Shown: positions 17,846 through 25,295 of the stretch, piece after piece
Layout: each line of letters opens with the position of its first letter
Numbering within the stretch: the first letter of the stretch is position 1
Source of the DNA: Synechococcus sp. A15-62
GTDB taxonomy: Bacteria > Cyanobacteriota > Cyanobacteriia > PCC-6307 > Cyanobiaceae
Direction of reading: 5' to 3'
Assembly: GCF_014280075.1 (NCBI RefSeq)
Contig: NZ_CP047950.1
Location: 496,001 to 560,000, forward strand
Length of the DNA stretch: 64,000 nucleotides
Position numbers and translations under genes: made by a program
Notes under the pieces: model-generated
Told to the model about the DNA's origin: nothing
Databases searched by the model: none
The model's input: the letters and a program-made list of their open reading frames with translations, nothing else

Positions 17846-18052
17846 ATGACCTGCGGCGACATCTTTCGGATCATCATTGCTCTGTTCATTCCACCCCTTG
17901 GTGTCTTCACCCAGGTGGGGTTGACCCAGCCCTTTTGGATCAACCTGGTGATTTATCTCTTCGCTGTGGGCGGCCTTGGTTTTCCGGTGTTGTTCGGCAT
18001 GTGGCCAGCCGCTGTGATTCACGCCCTGTTTGTCATCCTGACTCGCAAATAA
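17846..18052 (+). CDS. Pmp3/YqaE family small membrane protein
   Basis: The 68-residue protein has two transmembrane helices (about 8-26 and 32-62) around PPLGVFTQVGLTQPFWINLVIY, close to the PPLGVF-G core of the Pmp3/YqaE proteolipid family. Members sit in the plasma membrane and are linked to cation or osmotic stress tolerance. It starts at the ATG of ATGACCTGCGGCGAC and converges on the DUF389 gene, with 8 bp between stops. Confidence 0.85.
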   Translation: MTCGDIFRIIIALFIPPLGVFTQVGLTQPFWINLVIYLFAVGGLGFPVLFGMWPAAVIHALFVILTRK

Positions 18053-18060
18053 ATCGCGTT

Positions 18061-19272
18061 TCAGCAATCTGTCTCTAAACAAATTCCAGTATTAGCGGAG
18101 TCTTCAGCTTCCTCTTTCGTTTCATCTTCAAGCAACTGTGCTGGTGCGAGGGCAGTATCTAACTCGTTGAAGAGTTGCTCGAGATCAACCTCCACGTCTA
18201 CTTCATTTCCTTCCACCACGCTCATATTGATGCGTTGCACCTGCATCTGTAGTTCAAGGCCGGGGAATTGGCCTGCAAGTCTGCTGTTGATCGTGTCTTG
18301 GATGTTCTGAACCTGCTTGTAACTCGGCAGCGTGGGGTCGAGCGATCGCACCACCACCTGGAAGCTTGGGGCCTTATCTTGTTCCCAGTAGTTGGGCCAG
18401 TCGAATACAACTTTTCCCAGTTCCACGGCGTCGTTGGCGCCAAAGATTAATGTTTCATTTTTGAGGTAGTAGCGGATCTCGGATTCAATCTGTTTTTGAG
18501 CAACCTCTCGTTTCAGCTTGAATCGGTATTGCTCATATCTTCCATACAGTTTTTGACCCACCAGCACGGCCAAAACCAATGCCAACAGCACGGGTAAGCG
18601 TGAGCGGCGGCGGCGCCTGAGTTTGTCGCGGAAGTACGGCTCACGAATCGCCAGCACCGTGATTCCACCAATCAGTATTCCAAGCAGGTTGGCGGCATAG
18701 AGCAGTGCAGGACCCTGGGCACTGCTGATGTCTGGCCCGGAGAGCATCAATCCCATCACGCAAACCGGCGGAACCAAGGCCACGGCAATCGCCGTGCCGG
18801 CCATCGAACTCACAGCACCGGGGTTGACCTTGGCGTAGGTCGCGATCGCACCTGCCGCCAGAGCGATTCCCAGATCAAAGGTGTTGGGCTCCAGTCGGGA
18901 GACGATCTGTTCTGGCAAGGCCTCGACCAAAAGCAAGTCTTGAGCGCGTGCGATGAAGCCCAATCCCATCGATAGGAACAAGGTGATCCCTGCTCCGGCG
19001 ACAAGGGTGATCAGTGATCGGGATAACAGCCTTGCCTGCCCGATCAGAATCGCGAACACCGCCACCCGCAGCGGCAGGATCCACGGCGCCACAACCATGG
19101 CACCGATGATCACAGCATTGTTGTCGGCGACCAAACCCAGGCTGGCGATCAGGCTGGCGCCAATCGTCAGAACGATGAATGATTCGTTCAACCGTTCTTC
19201 GCCGTCGTAACTGCGCTGCAGTTCTTCGAGACGATCTTGTTTTTCGAGAAGCGATTGTTGATCAACAACCAC
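18061..19272 (-). CDS. DUF389 family membrane protein
   Basis: The 403-residue protein has the DUF389 core (about 30-225) with several hydrophobic helices, including LIASLGLVADNNAVIIGAMVVAP and VNPGAVSSMAGTAIAVALVPP. A soluble, charged C-terminal half (about 230-403) ends in an acidic tail. Members are predicted inner-membrane proteins of unknown function. The GTG start lies 13 bp after the SPFH gene stop on the same strand, so the two probably form an operon. Confidence 0.8.
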   Translation of the reverse strand: MVVDQQSLLEKQDRLEELQRSYDGEERLNESFIVLTIGASLIASLGLVADNNAVIIGAMVVAPWILPLRVAVFAILIGQARLLSRSLITLVAGAGITLFLSMGLGFIARAQDLLLVEALPEQIVSRLEPNTFDLGIALAAGAIATYAKVNPGAVSSMAGTAIAVALVPPVCVMGLMLSGPDISSAQGPALLYAANLLGILIGGITVLAIREPYFRDKLRRRRRSRLPVLLALVLAVLVGQKLYGRYEQYRFKLKREVAQKQIESEIRYYLKNETLIFGANDAVELGKVVFDWPNYWEQDKAPSFQVVVRSLDPTLPSYKQVQNIQDTINSRLAGQFPGLELQMQVQRINMSVVEGNEVDVEVDLEQLFNELDTALAPAQLLEDETKEEAEDSANTGICLETDC

Positions 19273-19285
19273 GGCTGGCCTTCAT

Positions 19286-20080
19286 TCAGTTGCGTCGCCC
19301 CACAATTACTGGAGGTGTGCTGCCATTGCTGCCCGGAAGGGCCGGTACCACCTCCGTTTGCCCATCCCACTTGTCGAGGAACAGTTTGTAGAGAACCTGA
19401 TCATCAAGACTGCGATTCAGGGTGTCGTAACGCAGGGCTTCCTGTTCAGCGATCTTCACTTCGGTTTGGGCGCGGAGCAGTTGTTGCTCGGCGATCTGTT
19501 TTTGTTCAATGGCGGCGCGATATTCCTCGGCGATCTGCAGGCCTGTGAGGTCAAGACCGCGCACTTCCACATAATCAAACTTGTCCAGCTCTTCGGCAAC
19601 CGTGCGCTCCACCAGGGCGGAGATGTCGTTCCATTCGGTGGCAATGGTGACCAGCTCGTACTGGGAGAAGACCGACTTCAGGGCTTTCAGCAATGACGGC
19701 TGAATGATGCGGGGATAGATCTCACGGTCATTGCCGGCGATCGTTCGGTAGATCCGTCCAGCTTCGTTGGGACGAACCGCGTATTTCACAGTTGCGGTGG
19801 CTTCAATCACCTGGAGGTCTTTGGTGAGGGTGGCAAATTCCTCCGGTTTGACCTGGGTTCGCACATCAAAGGGATACACCGATTGAATGAACGGCACTTT
19901 GAGATTGAGGCCGGGCAGTCGCGATCCTCCGCTCACCTTGCCCAAGGTGGTGACCACGGCAACCTTGCCGGCTGGAACGATGAACAGAGCCTGGCCCAAC
20001 AACAGCAGTGCGCTGAGAACGATGGCAACCACGACGGCGAGGCTGTTGGTGGGATCGTTGATCCGTCGTGGGGTCTGCAT
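19286..20080 (-). CDS. prohibitin/SPFH-domain membrane protein
   Basis: The 264-residue protein has one N-terminal transmembrane helix (about 12-37) followed by an SPFH/band 7 domain with VPAGKVAVVTTLGKVSGGSRLPGLNLKVPF, then a coiled coil (about 185-230) typical of prohibitins. Such proteins form large membrane-bound rings. I chose the internal ATG at 20080; a TTG at 20155 would add 25 charged residues ahead of the membrane helix. It heads an operon with the DUF389 gene. Confidence 0.85.
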   Translation of the reverse strand: MQTPRRINDPTNSLAVVVAIVLSALLLLGQALFIVPAGKVAVVTTLGKVSGGSRLPGLNLKVPFIQSVYPFDVRTQVKPEEFATLTKDLQVIEATATVKYAVRPNEAGRIYRTIAGNDREIYPRIIQPSLLKALKSVFSQYELVTIATEWNDISALVERTVAEELDKFDYVEVRGLDLTGLQIAEEYRAAIEQKQIAEQQLLRAQTEVKIAEQEALRYDTLNRSLDDQVLYKLFLDKWDGQTEVVPALPGSNGSTPPVIVGRRN

Positions 20081-20183
20081 GATTCGGCTTGATCCTGACT
20101 TGATGATGTCGGTTTTGTTCTTACGCCGTTGGCTCAGTGACTGCTTCTCCGCCAAACCGACATCATCAGGATCAGACGGATGT

Positions 20184-20462
20184 TCAGTTCAACCAGAGCG
20201 CTTTGAAAGCGCTTGGGTGGGGATCTCGCATGGTCATCGAGGTCTCGCGGATGAAGGTGATGCAGGCTTTGGATCCATCAAAGACCTTCTCTTTGATCAT
20301 CATCTCCATGGCTTGCTGAAGCGTTTTTCCTTCTTTCAAACTGGTGTCGATGATCTTCACCGCTTTGGCGGGCTCACAAGGACCCAGCTCCAGAGCTCCT
20401 GCCGCAGACGAGAGCAGACTTAGAGCAATCGAGAGAGGCAGCAGTCCGTTGAGGGAACGCAT
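20184..20462 (-). CDS. small secreted hypothetical protein
   Basis: The 92-residue protein has a clear signal peptide (about 1-23, cleavage probably after SAAGA-L) and a mature part with two cysteines (ELGPCEPAK and SKACITF) that could pair. It is probably periplasmic or lumenal. No family is recognised. It lies 100 bp upstream of the SPFH gene in the same direction but may have its own promoter. Confidence 0.6.
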   Translation of the reverse strand: MRSLNGLLPLSIALSLLSSAAGALELGPCEPAKAVKIIDTSLKEGKTLQQAMEMMIKEKVFDGSKACITFIRETSMTMRDPHPSAFKALWLN

Positions 20463-20697
20463 CAGCCGGGATCCTGTGATGGATGCACGGAGCTTATGGC
20501 GTGGGTCTGTAGGGATCTGACTCGTTTCTCACGGAGTTGTTGTCTGATCCCACTGGGCTGGGTCAGAACCAAAGAAAGCTCCAGCGCACTCAGATCAATG
20601 AACAAAGTTGTGCACCTTTGGCTCAGCTCCGCTGTGTAGACACGCTCCTTGGATACAAAGGCTCTCCAGACAGGTCTGCCTTGTTGAGGAACAAGCC

Positions 20698-20723
20698 ATA
20701 AAAAACCCTCCGTTGAACGGAGG
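20698..20723 (-). terminator. intrinsic terminator, minus strand
   Basis: A stem CCTCCG/CGGAGG with loop TTGAA is preceded on the plus strand by an A-run. Read on the minus strand it is therefore followed by GTTTTTTA. It would end a leftward transcript starting somewhere between about 20.75 and 21.0 kb, where no convincing gene is seen. Confidence 0.65.
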
Positions 20724-20845
20724 ATTAAGCCAAGTAATCCCCATCACCTGGCGCTCCAATAAGTGTAGTGCTTCGCGTCAAGTTTGTGCAGCTGATCCAC
20801 CACATCTGGTGGATTGAATTTCACAAGACATCGCTTGGCGGCGTT

Positions 20846-20942
20846 TTGTCCACAGGAAGGTGGATAACTTTGACGAACTGCGTTGTCGCCGTTTCTTCAA
20901 AAGGCCTGCAATCACTGGATCGTTCAGGTAAGCTGTGGATAT
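20846..20942. promoter_or_regulatory. cluster of three DnaA-box-like 9-mers
   Basis: TTGTCCACA (20846-20854) on the plus strand, and TTATCCACC (20859-20867) and ATATCCACA (20934-20942) on the minus strand, each differ from the DnaA box TTATCCACA at one position. Three in under 100 bp is more than expected by chance in GC-rich sequence. No dnaA, dnaN or other origin marker is nearby. Confidence 0.35.
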
Positions 20943-20954
20943 CCCCATCACCCG

Positions 20955-20979
20955 GCCGCCCATTTGTGGCGGCTTTTTT
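20955..20979 (+). terminator. intrinsic terminator, plus strand
   Basis: The stem GCCGCC/GGCGGC with a 7-nt loop is followed by TTTTTT on the plus strand. It lies 42 bp upstream of the next gene and would end a rightward transcript from the intergenic region, supporting a short non-coding RNA there. Confidence 0.75.
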
Positions 20980-21020
20980 GTGCCCGTGCTGCCAGTGTGG
21001 GCCCGTATTCCACAAGCCCT

Positions 21021-21314
21021 ATGACGGTGAATCGGGAGCAGGCCAGGGACGCACTGGCGACACTTCTCGAGGTTTTCGCAGGGCCGAACTATTCGGGTGC
21101 GTTGCGCGATGGTGATCTCACCACCCGCCTCGAACGATGCACCGGTTGGGTGAAGGCTGAGGCCTCTGAGGCGGCATCCCTGATCGAGTCATGTGTTCCC
21201 CATGGCAAGCCAATGCTTGCCCAGGCGCAGCAACGCCTGGCTGTTCTGGAATCGTTGAAGACCTTGCAGGAGGTTGCCGTCAACCATTTCGGCCCCCTCG
21301 ACGATCCCAGCTAA
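21021..21314 (+). CDS. conserved-looking hypothetical protein (97 aa)
   Basis: The 97-residue soluble protein starts MTVNREQARDALATLLEVFAG and is predicted mostly helical, with one internal cysteine pair region (RCTGWV, ESCVPHG). No domain is recognised. The ATG at 21021 follows the plus-strand terminator. An in-frame upstream extension exists but would read through that hairpin. It is convergent with the next gene, 6 bp away. Confidence 0.6.
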   Translation: MTVNREQARDALATLLEVFAGPNYSGALRDGDLTTRLERCTGWVKAEASEAASLIESCVPHGKPMLAQAQQRLAVLESLKTLQEVAVNHFGPLDDPS

Positions 21315-21320
21315 GGGGCT

Positions 21321-21617
21321 TCAGTCGCGACGCAGCCAGGGCGAGGCATTGCTGAACCAGTCGCCGAGATCATCCTCTGGATGCTCAGGGTCGTCTGGAT
21401 TGCGTCGCCCCAGATCGAGATCGGCCATTAAGCCGTCGAGCCCTTGTTGCGTGCCTTCCCGTTGAAAACGCTGCGCTCTGCTCACCCACGTGCTGACGCT
21501 GCGATCGCGTTCGGCAAATTTTTGAAGGTAGACACGTTCCTGGAGGGATACGAACTCACCCTGGGCCAGACGGCTGCAGATGTTTTGCAGTTTCAAGCGT
21601 GTTGATGTGGTCAGCAT
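21321..21617 (-). CDS. hypothetical protein (98 aa)
   Basis: The 98-residue protein starts MLTTSTRLKLQNICSRLAQGEFV and is highly charged. A helical first half (LQERVYLQKFAERDRSVSTWVSRAQRF) precedes an acidic, proline-containing tail (RRNPDDPEHPEDDLGDWF). It has no membrane segment, and no family is recognised. It diverges from the AllA-like gene. Confidence 0.6.
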   Translation of the reverse strand: MLTTSTRLKLQNICSRLAQGEFVSLQERVYLQKFAERDRSVSTWVSRAQRFQREGTQQGLDGLMADLDLGRRNPDDPEHPEDDLGDWFSNASPWLRRD

Positions 21618-21724
21618 GATCGGTTCACCTTTTTCAGGTGATAGGGAGTCGCGACCCTGGCGTCAGTGGCTCAAGGCACCATTTGTTGCGTTGGTGCAGG
21701 GCCTGGTTTTCATATCCTGACGGG

Positions 21725-22213
21725 ATGGAACACGAGGAAACCCAGAGCCTGACGCCGATTTCATCGGACTTGCCTTGGTTGGAGCGCTGCGGCACCTTGT
21801 TGCGTCCGCAGGGCGACCCTGCAATGTTCGGGCCCGCCGATGCAGATCTGTATTTCGCTGCAGATGGCTTGCCACGTTTCTATGTGATGCGGATCCGCCG
21901 CCGGCCCCCCGTGCTCAAGTCGATGACGCGGCACTATCGCGTGAGCCAATGTTTGGGGTCTGCCGATGCACAGCCCTGGTGGTTGGCCATGGCTCCTTCA
22001 ACGGATTCAGGCTGTCCCCCTGCCGTATCCTCCATCGCTCTGATCAAGTTTCAAGCCGGTGAAGCCTTCAAGCTGCATCCGGGAACGTGGCATGCAGGCC
22101 CTTTTGTTCAGGAGCAATCAGCGCTGTTTTTCAACCTTGAATTGAGAACGACGAATGAAGACGACCACAATTCGCTCGCATTGCCGCAGCTTGTGCGGTT
22201 GAGCTTGATCTAA
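21725..22213 (+). CDS. ureidoglycolate lyase (AllA)-like cupin protein
   Basis: The 162-residue protein resembles the AllA/ureidoglycolate lyase cupin family, most clearly at SSIALIKFQAGEAFKLHPGTWHAGPFV, which matches the family's PGTWH metal-site segment. AllA releases glyoxylate and urea from ureidoglycolate in purine breakdown, but no other allantoin genes are nearby, so the substrate is uncertain. The ATG at 21725 is preferred to the non-ATG start 87 bases upstream because the extension is not protein-like. Confidence 0.65.
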   Translation: MEHEETQSLTPISSDLPWLERCGTLLRPQGDPAMFGPADADLYFAADGLPRFYVMRIRRRPPVLKSMTRHYRVSQCLGSADAQPWWLAMAPSTDSGCPPAVSSIALIKFQAGEAFKLHPGTWHAGPFVQEQSALFFNLELRTTNEDDHNSLALPQLVRLSLI

Positions 22214-22271
22214 TTGCCTCTCGCTGTTGCGTGACGAACAGCGCAACCGGTCTTGGGTGTCCTATATTTAT

Positions 22272-22315
22272 TTTGTAGCAACTGCTACAAACGTTCACTT
22301 CGCTACATAGCGAAG
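22272..22315. promoter_or_regulatory. two tandem perfect palindromes (operator-like)
   Basis: TTTGTAGCA and TGCTACAAA (22272-22291, 2-bp spacer) are followed 6 bp later by CTTCGCTA and TAGCGAAG (22298-22315, 2-bp spacer). Both share a GTAGC/GCTA-like core. They lie 54-97 bp upstream of the DUF4278 gene, just downstream of an AT-rich TATATTTA that could be a -10 element. They could bind a dimeric regulator or form tandem hairpins in the leader. Confidence 0.5.
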
Positions 22316-22368
22316 CGCAGTTCGACTCAGGGCATGGAACGGGGCCTGAGCTTTCTACGAGGAACACC

Positions 22369-22575
22369 ATGAATGCTCTTCAGCTTCTGAAGCAGCGTGA
22401 GCTGCGCGTGCAGCTCCGCAACAGCTCCAAAAAGGCTGTGGCTCGCGGATCCGAATCCAGCGACTACACCTCTGCCCATCTCTCTCCCGTCAAGCTGGCG
22501 AAAGAGAAGGTTGCTCCAACTCAGTTGAAATACCGAGGCGTGACCTACGAGGCCATGCGTGCCAATTGGCTCTGA
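22369..22575 (+). CDS. DUF4278-type small protein
   Basis: The 68-residue basic protein carries the C-terminal motif LKYRGVTYEAMRAN, which resembles the YRG-xYE core of the cyanobacterial DUF4278 family. The N-terminal part, MNALQLLKQRELRVQLRNSSKK, is helical and positively charged. A purine-rich ACGAGGAAC lies 5-13 bases before the ATG as a ribosome-binding site. It is followed by its own terminator, so it is a single-gene unit. Function is unknown. Confidence 0.65.
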   Translation: MNALQLLKQRELRVQLRNSSKKAVARGSESSDYTSAHLSPVKLAKEKVAPTQLKYRGVTYEAMRANWL

Positions 22576-22599
22576 TCCCCGTTTCATTCAAGGGATGAC

Positions 22600-22625
22600 G
22601 CCCCACTTCGGTGGGGCTGTTTGTT
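22600..22625 (+). terminator. intrinsic terminator after the DUF4278 gene
   Basis: The stem GCCCCAC/GTGGGGC with loop TTCG is followed by TGTTTGTTT on the plus strand, 25 bp after the stop codon. Confidence 0.8.
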
Positions 22626-22686
22626 TGGATGGACTGATCGTGTGTGCAAGTCGACAGTGGCCTTTGATGTTGCGACCACCGGATCA

Positions 22687-22941
22687 ATGTCGTATCTGGA
22701 TGTCAGGGATCAATTGCCATCGATTGACCCTGAAAATCTTTCACCGCAGGACGTTCTGACCATTCTTCTGCATCTGTTCCAGCAGCAGCCCGGATTTGTT
22801 GACCGTGGCCATGAGGTCAACAACAAAGAGACAGCTTGGGTGAATGGCTTTCTCTTTCGTCTTCAGAATGACGCCATAGCGGAGCGTCTTTCCATAGAGG
22901 AAGTTGGTTCAAGCGTCGACAAAATTTCAGCTTTACGCTGA
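22687..22941 (+). CDS. hypothetical protein (84 aa)
   Basis: The 84-residue acidic protein starts MSYLDVRDQLPSIDPENLSPQDVLTILLHLFQQQ. It is predicted helical and soluble and has no recognisable domain. I chose the ATG at 22687; a TTG at 22621 would overlap the upstream terminator. Confidence 0.5.
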   Translation: MSYLDVRDQLPSIDPENLSPQDVLTILLHLFQQQPGFVDRGHEVNNKETAWVNGFLFRLQNDAIAERLSIEEVGSSVDKISALR

Positions 22942-23036
22942 TTACAACAGCTGATCAAGTGATCCCAACGAGTTTCTGTTGATCCTGCACAGAACCCGTG
23001 TTTCCCTCGAGCCTTTGTTCAGTTCGAGTCAAGCGC

Positions 23037-23228
23037 ATGTTTGCGGTTCAAGAGCTAACTGTTGAGGGTTGGTCCAACCGTGCCGAGCACGCTTCAAAAG
23101 ACAATGCGTTCTGGCATGCCCGTGCCCGCAGTGATGCTGATGGGCATACATATCGCCTGATCAGCGAGGAAAACCATGTTGTGTGCCTGCTCACCAGTCG
23201 TGGTTCTGAGTGCTGGGAGCTCGACTGA
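23037..23228 (+). CDS. hypothetical protein (63 aa)
   Basis: The 63-residue protein starts MFAVQELTVEGWSNRAEHASKDNAFWHARARSDADG and continues YRLISEENHVVCLL, giving a probable small alpha/beta fold. The earlier in-frame start at 22998 adds an unconserved-looking cysteine-containing segment. No family is recognised. Confidence 0.5.
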   Translation: MFAVQELTVEGWSNRAEHASKDNAFWHARARSDADGHTYRLISEENHVVCLLTSRGSECWELD

Positions 23229-23267
23229 TCCGCTGCTCTGGTCGTCCTGTTCAGGCATGATTGGTTG

Positions 23268-23585
23268 ATGACCGACGACACGCAACAAACCCATCCGCTT
23301 TACGCCATCGATCGCGACCAGATCGATGCTGTTTTGGGTCATGAGGGCACGCCAGGTCCGCAGCAGTTGACAACGATTGCTGCATTGTTTTCTCGTTATG
23401 CGGATTTTCCTGGCGCTGAAGATATTCGCGATGATCTTCAAAAATGTCTCACGCTATGGGGATTATCGCGCGACGAGTTGAACCTCAAGACGCGGGAAAT
23501 CTGGGAAAGTGGTTGGCGGCCTGGGCAGGATCCCGTGGCTGAGGGTGTTGGTTCTGGGGCCGATGTTGAAGATGCAGAAGCTTGA
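23268..23585 (+). CDS. DUF3288 family protein
   Basis: The 105-residue protein shows the DUF3288 pattern HPLYAIDRDQIDAVLGHEG, then LFSRYADFPGAEDIRDDLQKCLTLWGLSRDELNLKTREIWE. This small soluble helical family is found in cyanobacteria and its function is unknown. The ATG at 23268 follows an overlapping TTG by one codon. The C-terminal 20 residues are acidic and low complexity. Confidence 0.72.
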   Translation: MTDDTQQTHPLYAIDRDQIDAVLGHEGTPGPQQLTTIAALFSRYADFPGAEDIRDDLQKCLTLWGLSRDELNLKTREIWESGWRPGQDPVAEGVGSGADVEDAEA

Positions 23586-24108
23586 TGCTTGCCTGCATGA
23601 CTCTTTCCCTTAAGTGTTGAACGTGAGCCTGAGATGAGATCAGGTTGTTGCTGTTTCAGGGTGATCAGACAAAGAGGAAGGCCGCCCTTCCCGGTGGAAA
23701 GACGGCCTAACTCGCTCGTTTGTGCATCGTTCAACCCATCACTTCAGCGAAGAAAAGAAAGGGTCGAAGCGTCTGGCTCGAGGCGCCCTGGGGCCATGGG
23801 CTCGAGGTGTTGGGTCGTTTTCTCCGAGGGCACCTGAGACGGTGCAAGTGGAGCGTCGATTGGCGTGGCGGACCATTGCGTGCCCACCAAAGGACCAACC
23901 CAGGTCATTGTTGAGACTGTTGGAGCAGGGGCCAGAAAGTCAGTCTGCTTCTTTGGTCTGCTGGGGTGGAGTGTCGTCCGTCATGGGCTCCTCCGATCTC
24001 GATGCCCATAGTTTTGTGCCTTCTGGGCCCAAAGTCATCAGCATTAAGGCGCATTGCCTTGAGGGCCTGAACGATCGATTGTTTGGATGGCGTGCCTTTC
24101 AGTTGGTT
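23586..24108. other. 523-bp stretch without a supported gene
   Basis: A 139-codon plus-strand frame runs across most of this region, but its composition (Ser/Pro/Arg-rich, no hydrophobic or motif pattern) looks non-coding and it runs into the opposite-strand gene. An imperfect hairpin with arms AGGCCG (23679-23684) and CGGCCT (23703-23708) is the only structure seen. Confidence 0.4.
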
Positions 24109-24312
24109 TCAAGCCTCGGTCTGGTTATCGACGCCCCTTGATGCCCGTTCTTCCTCGGTGAGGTATTCCTCGATGAGGGGGGAGCTTTCACCCCGCTGTA
24201 CGGCGGCGATCTCCCGTTCGATGTTCTGAATGAAGAGCTCGTTTCCGTTCCGCTTGGCCACCGCAAGCACCCGTTCGAGGCGTTCCAGTTCCGCCTGCTG
24301 CTTGTTATTCAT
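24109..24312 (-). CDS. hypothetical protein (67 aa), coiled-coil
   Basis: The 67-residue protein starts MNNKQQAELERLERVLAVAKRNG and is a charged amphipathic helix (residues 1-45) with an acidic tail (LIEEYLTEEERASRG). The ATG at 24312 is preferred to a TTG five codons upstream. No family is recognised. Confidence 0.5.
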   Translation of the reverse strand: MNNKQQAELERLERVLAVAKRNGNELFIQNIEREIAAVQRGESSPLIEEYLTEEERASRGVDNQTEA

Positions 24313-24432
24313 CCCATGGAACGTCAATCACTGCCCACGCTGGCAGGGCTGGCCCCATAACGCTGAACAAGCTGGCCGGACGTGTGGCTGATTTCGATGG
24401 AGTTTTGATCTGAGGCTGATGTCAAAACCCGC

Positions 24433-24603
24433 TTAAGCAGCCTCTGATTCCGCCTCCTCATACAGAGCTTTGAGTTGATCGAGCTCAACCATCAGATATT
24501 GAATTTCAAGCCAGTCTGTCGACAGGTCAATGGCGGTTTCCAGGCGGTCGATCTGACGCTTGAGAAGCTCCGGCATTCCGCCATCTGGCTGTATGGCTCC
24601 CAT
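24433..24603 (-). CDS. short hypothetical protein (56 aa), helical
   Basis: A minus-strand ATG frame encodes 56 residues starting MGAIQPDGGMPELLKRQIDRL. The pattern LLKRQIDRLETAIDLSTDWLE then LMVELDQLKALYEEAE gives two regular amphipathic helices, which supports a real protein. No family is recognised. It lies head-to-head with the DUF3303 gene. Confidence 0.5.
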   Translation of the reverse strand: MGAIQPDGGMPELLKRQIDRLETAIDLSTDWLEIQYLMVELDQLKALYEEAESEAA

Positions 24604-24743
24604 GTAACCGCGCTTGACGCTGGATGCAAGACGACTGCCGATGACGATTGAGGGAAGGGCCTGCAGCGTTCCATCCCTCCGTGTTCGCCCTCACAGACAA
24701 GCTGTCTGGTCTGTGGGAATGTTCGCTGGCTTCAACACCTTCC

Positions 24744-25016
24744 ATGACCTTTTTGATGCACTGGTCGTTCAAGACCGGCTACCACGAAATTGCTGCCAAG
24801 AAGTTCCTGGCAACGGGTGCGCCTTTCCCTGAGTGCAAGTCCTGGAAGCGTTGGCATGCCCCTGGCTCGGTTGAAGGCTGGATCCTCGTGGAGGCAGACA
24901 ACGCTGATGCCTGTTACGAGCATGCCGCCGAGTGGGCCGAGTGCCTTGACTGGGAGGTCACCCCAGTGCTGTCAGATGAGCAGGCTGGCCCCCTGATTGC
25001 CAAGGCCTACAGCTGA
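24744..25016 (+). CDS. DUF3303 family protein
   Basis: The 90-residue protein starts MTFLMHWSFKTGYHEIAAKKFL and continues SWKRWHAPGSVEGWILVEADNADACYEHAAEWAECLDWEVTPVL. This is the ferredoxin-like DUF3303 pattern of a small alpha/beta barrel-type domain. Function is unknown. I chose the ATG at 24744, as the family begins with this strand. It is the last chromosomal gene before the left end of the mobile element. Confidence 0.72.
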   Translation: MTFLMHWSFKTGYHEIAAKKFLATGAPFPECKSWKRWHAPGSVEGWILVEADNADACYEHAAEWAECLDWEVTPVLSDEQAGPLIAKAYS

Positions 25017-25108
25017 GCGTCTGATGGGAGCCCCTTCAACAATCCGAGGGGCTCCATAACCCGTTTGAACCATTTCAAGACGTTTTCGTTGGAGTGGCTT
25101 CGTCGTCG

Positions 25109-25161
25109 ACGCCCCCTGATGGATTCGAACCATCGACCGACTGCTTAGAAGGCAGTTGCTC
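25109..25161. repeat. attL: 53-bp partial copy of tRNA-Arg
   Basis: Identical over 53 bp to 36701-36753. It covers the 3' acceptor strand, T-arm, anticodon arm and part of the D-arm of tRNA-Arg(UCU) and ends abruptly inside the D-stem. It cannot make a tRNA; it is the attachment site left at the distal end by integration. Confidence 0.92.
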
Positions 25162-25201
25162 GCTGCTTTGCAGCAAGGGGTTTCAGCCAATTTTTCGTGT
25201 T

Positions 25202-25210
25202 TGCACGGAA
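25202..25210 (+). repeat. left-end copy of integrase arm-type repeat
   Basis: TGCACGGAA, identical to the repeats beside the integrase at the other end and 40 bp inside attL. A degenerate second copy, TGCACGAA, follows at 25246-25253. The location fits recombinase arm-binding sites on the short arm. Confidence 0.55.
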
Positions 25211-25269
25211 GGCTGATCTCAGCACTGCTCGTTGTTCCTCGTAGTTGCACGAAGCCGCCAACCTGTACT

Positions 25270-25283
25270 AGTACATCTGTACT
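25270..25283. promoter_or_regulatory. LexA (SOS) box, cyanobacterial type
   Basis: AGTACATCTGTACT matches the cyanobacterial LexA consensus RGTACNNNDGTWCB at every position. It ends 12 bp before the ATG of the first gene in the element and overlaps a 12-bp palindrome, TGTACTAGTACA (25264-25275). The neighbouring gene is therefore probably repressed by LexA and induced by DNA damage. Confidence 0.6.
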
Positions 25284-25295
25284 TAATCAAAGGGT

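Larger units (their letters stand above)
20463..21020. other. 558-bp intergenic region, no supported CDS
   Basis: Open frames here carry no recognisable protein features. The stretch contains two opposed terminators (minus at 20698-20723, plus at 20955-20979), a 12-bp direct repeat ATCCCCATCACC (20737-20748 and 20941-20952), and three DnaA-box-like 9-mers. It may encode a small RNA read in one or both directions. Confidence 0.4.

Noticed and set aside
20846-20942. Chromosomal origin of replication
   Set aside because: Only three imperfect boxes, no AT-rich unwinding element and no dnaA, dnaN or similar gene nearby.
20768-21115. 115-codon frame across the intergenic region
   Set aside because: It reads through an intrinsic terminator and two DnaA-box-like sites and then overlaps the 97-residue gene in another frame.
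23722-24141. 139-codon plus-strand frame
   Set aside because: Ser/Pro/Arg-rich, no structure pattern, and it overlaps the 3' end of a better-supported minus-strand gene.
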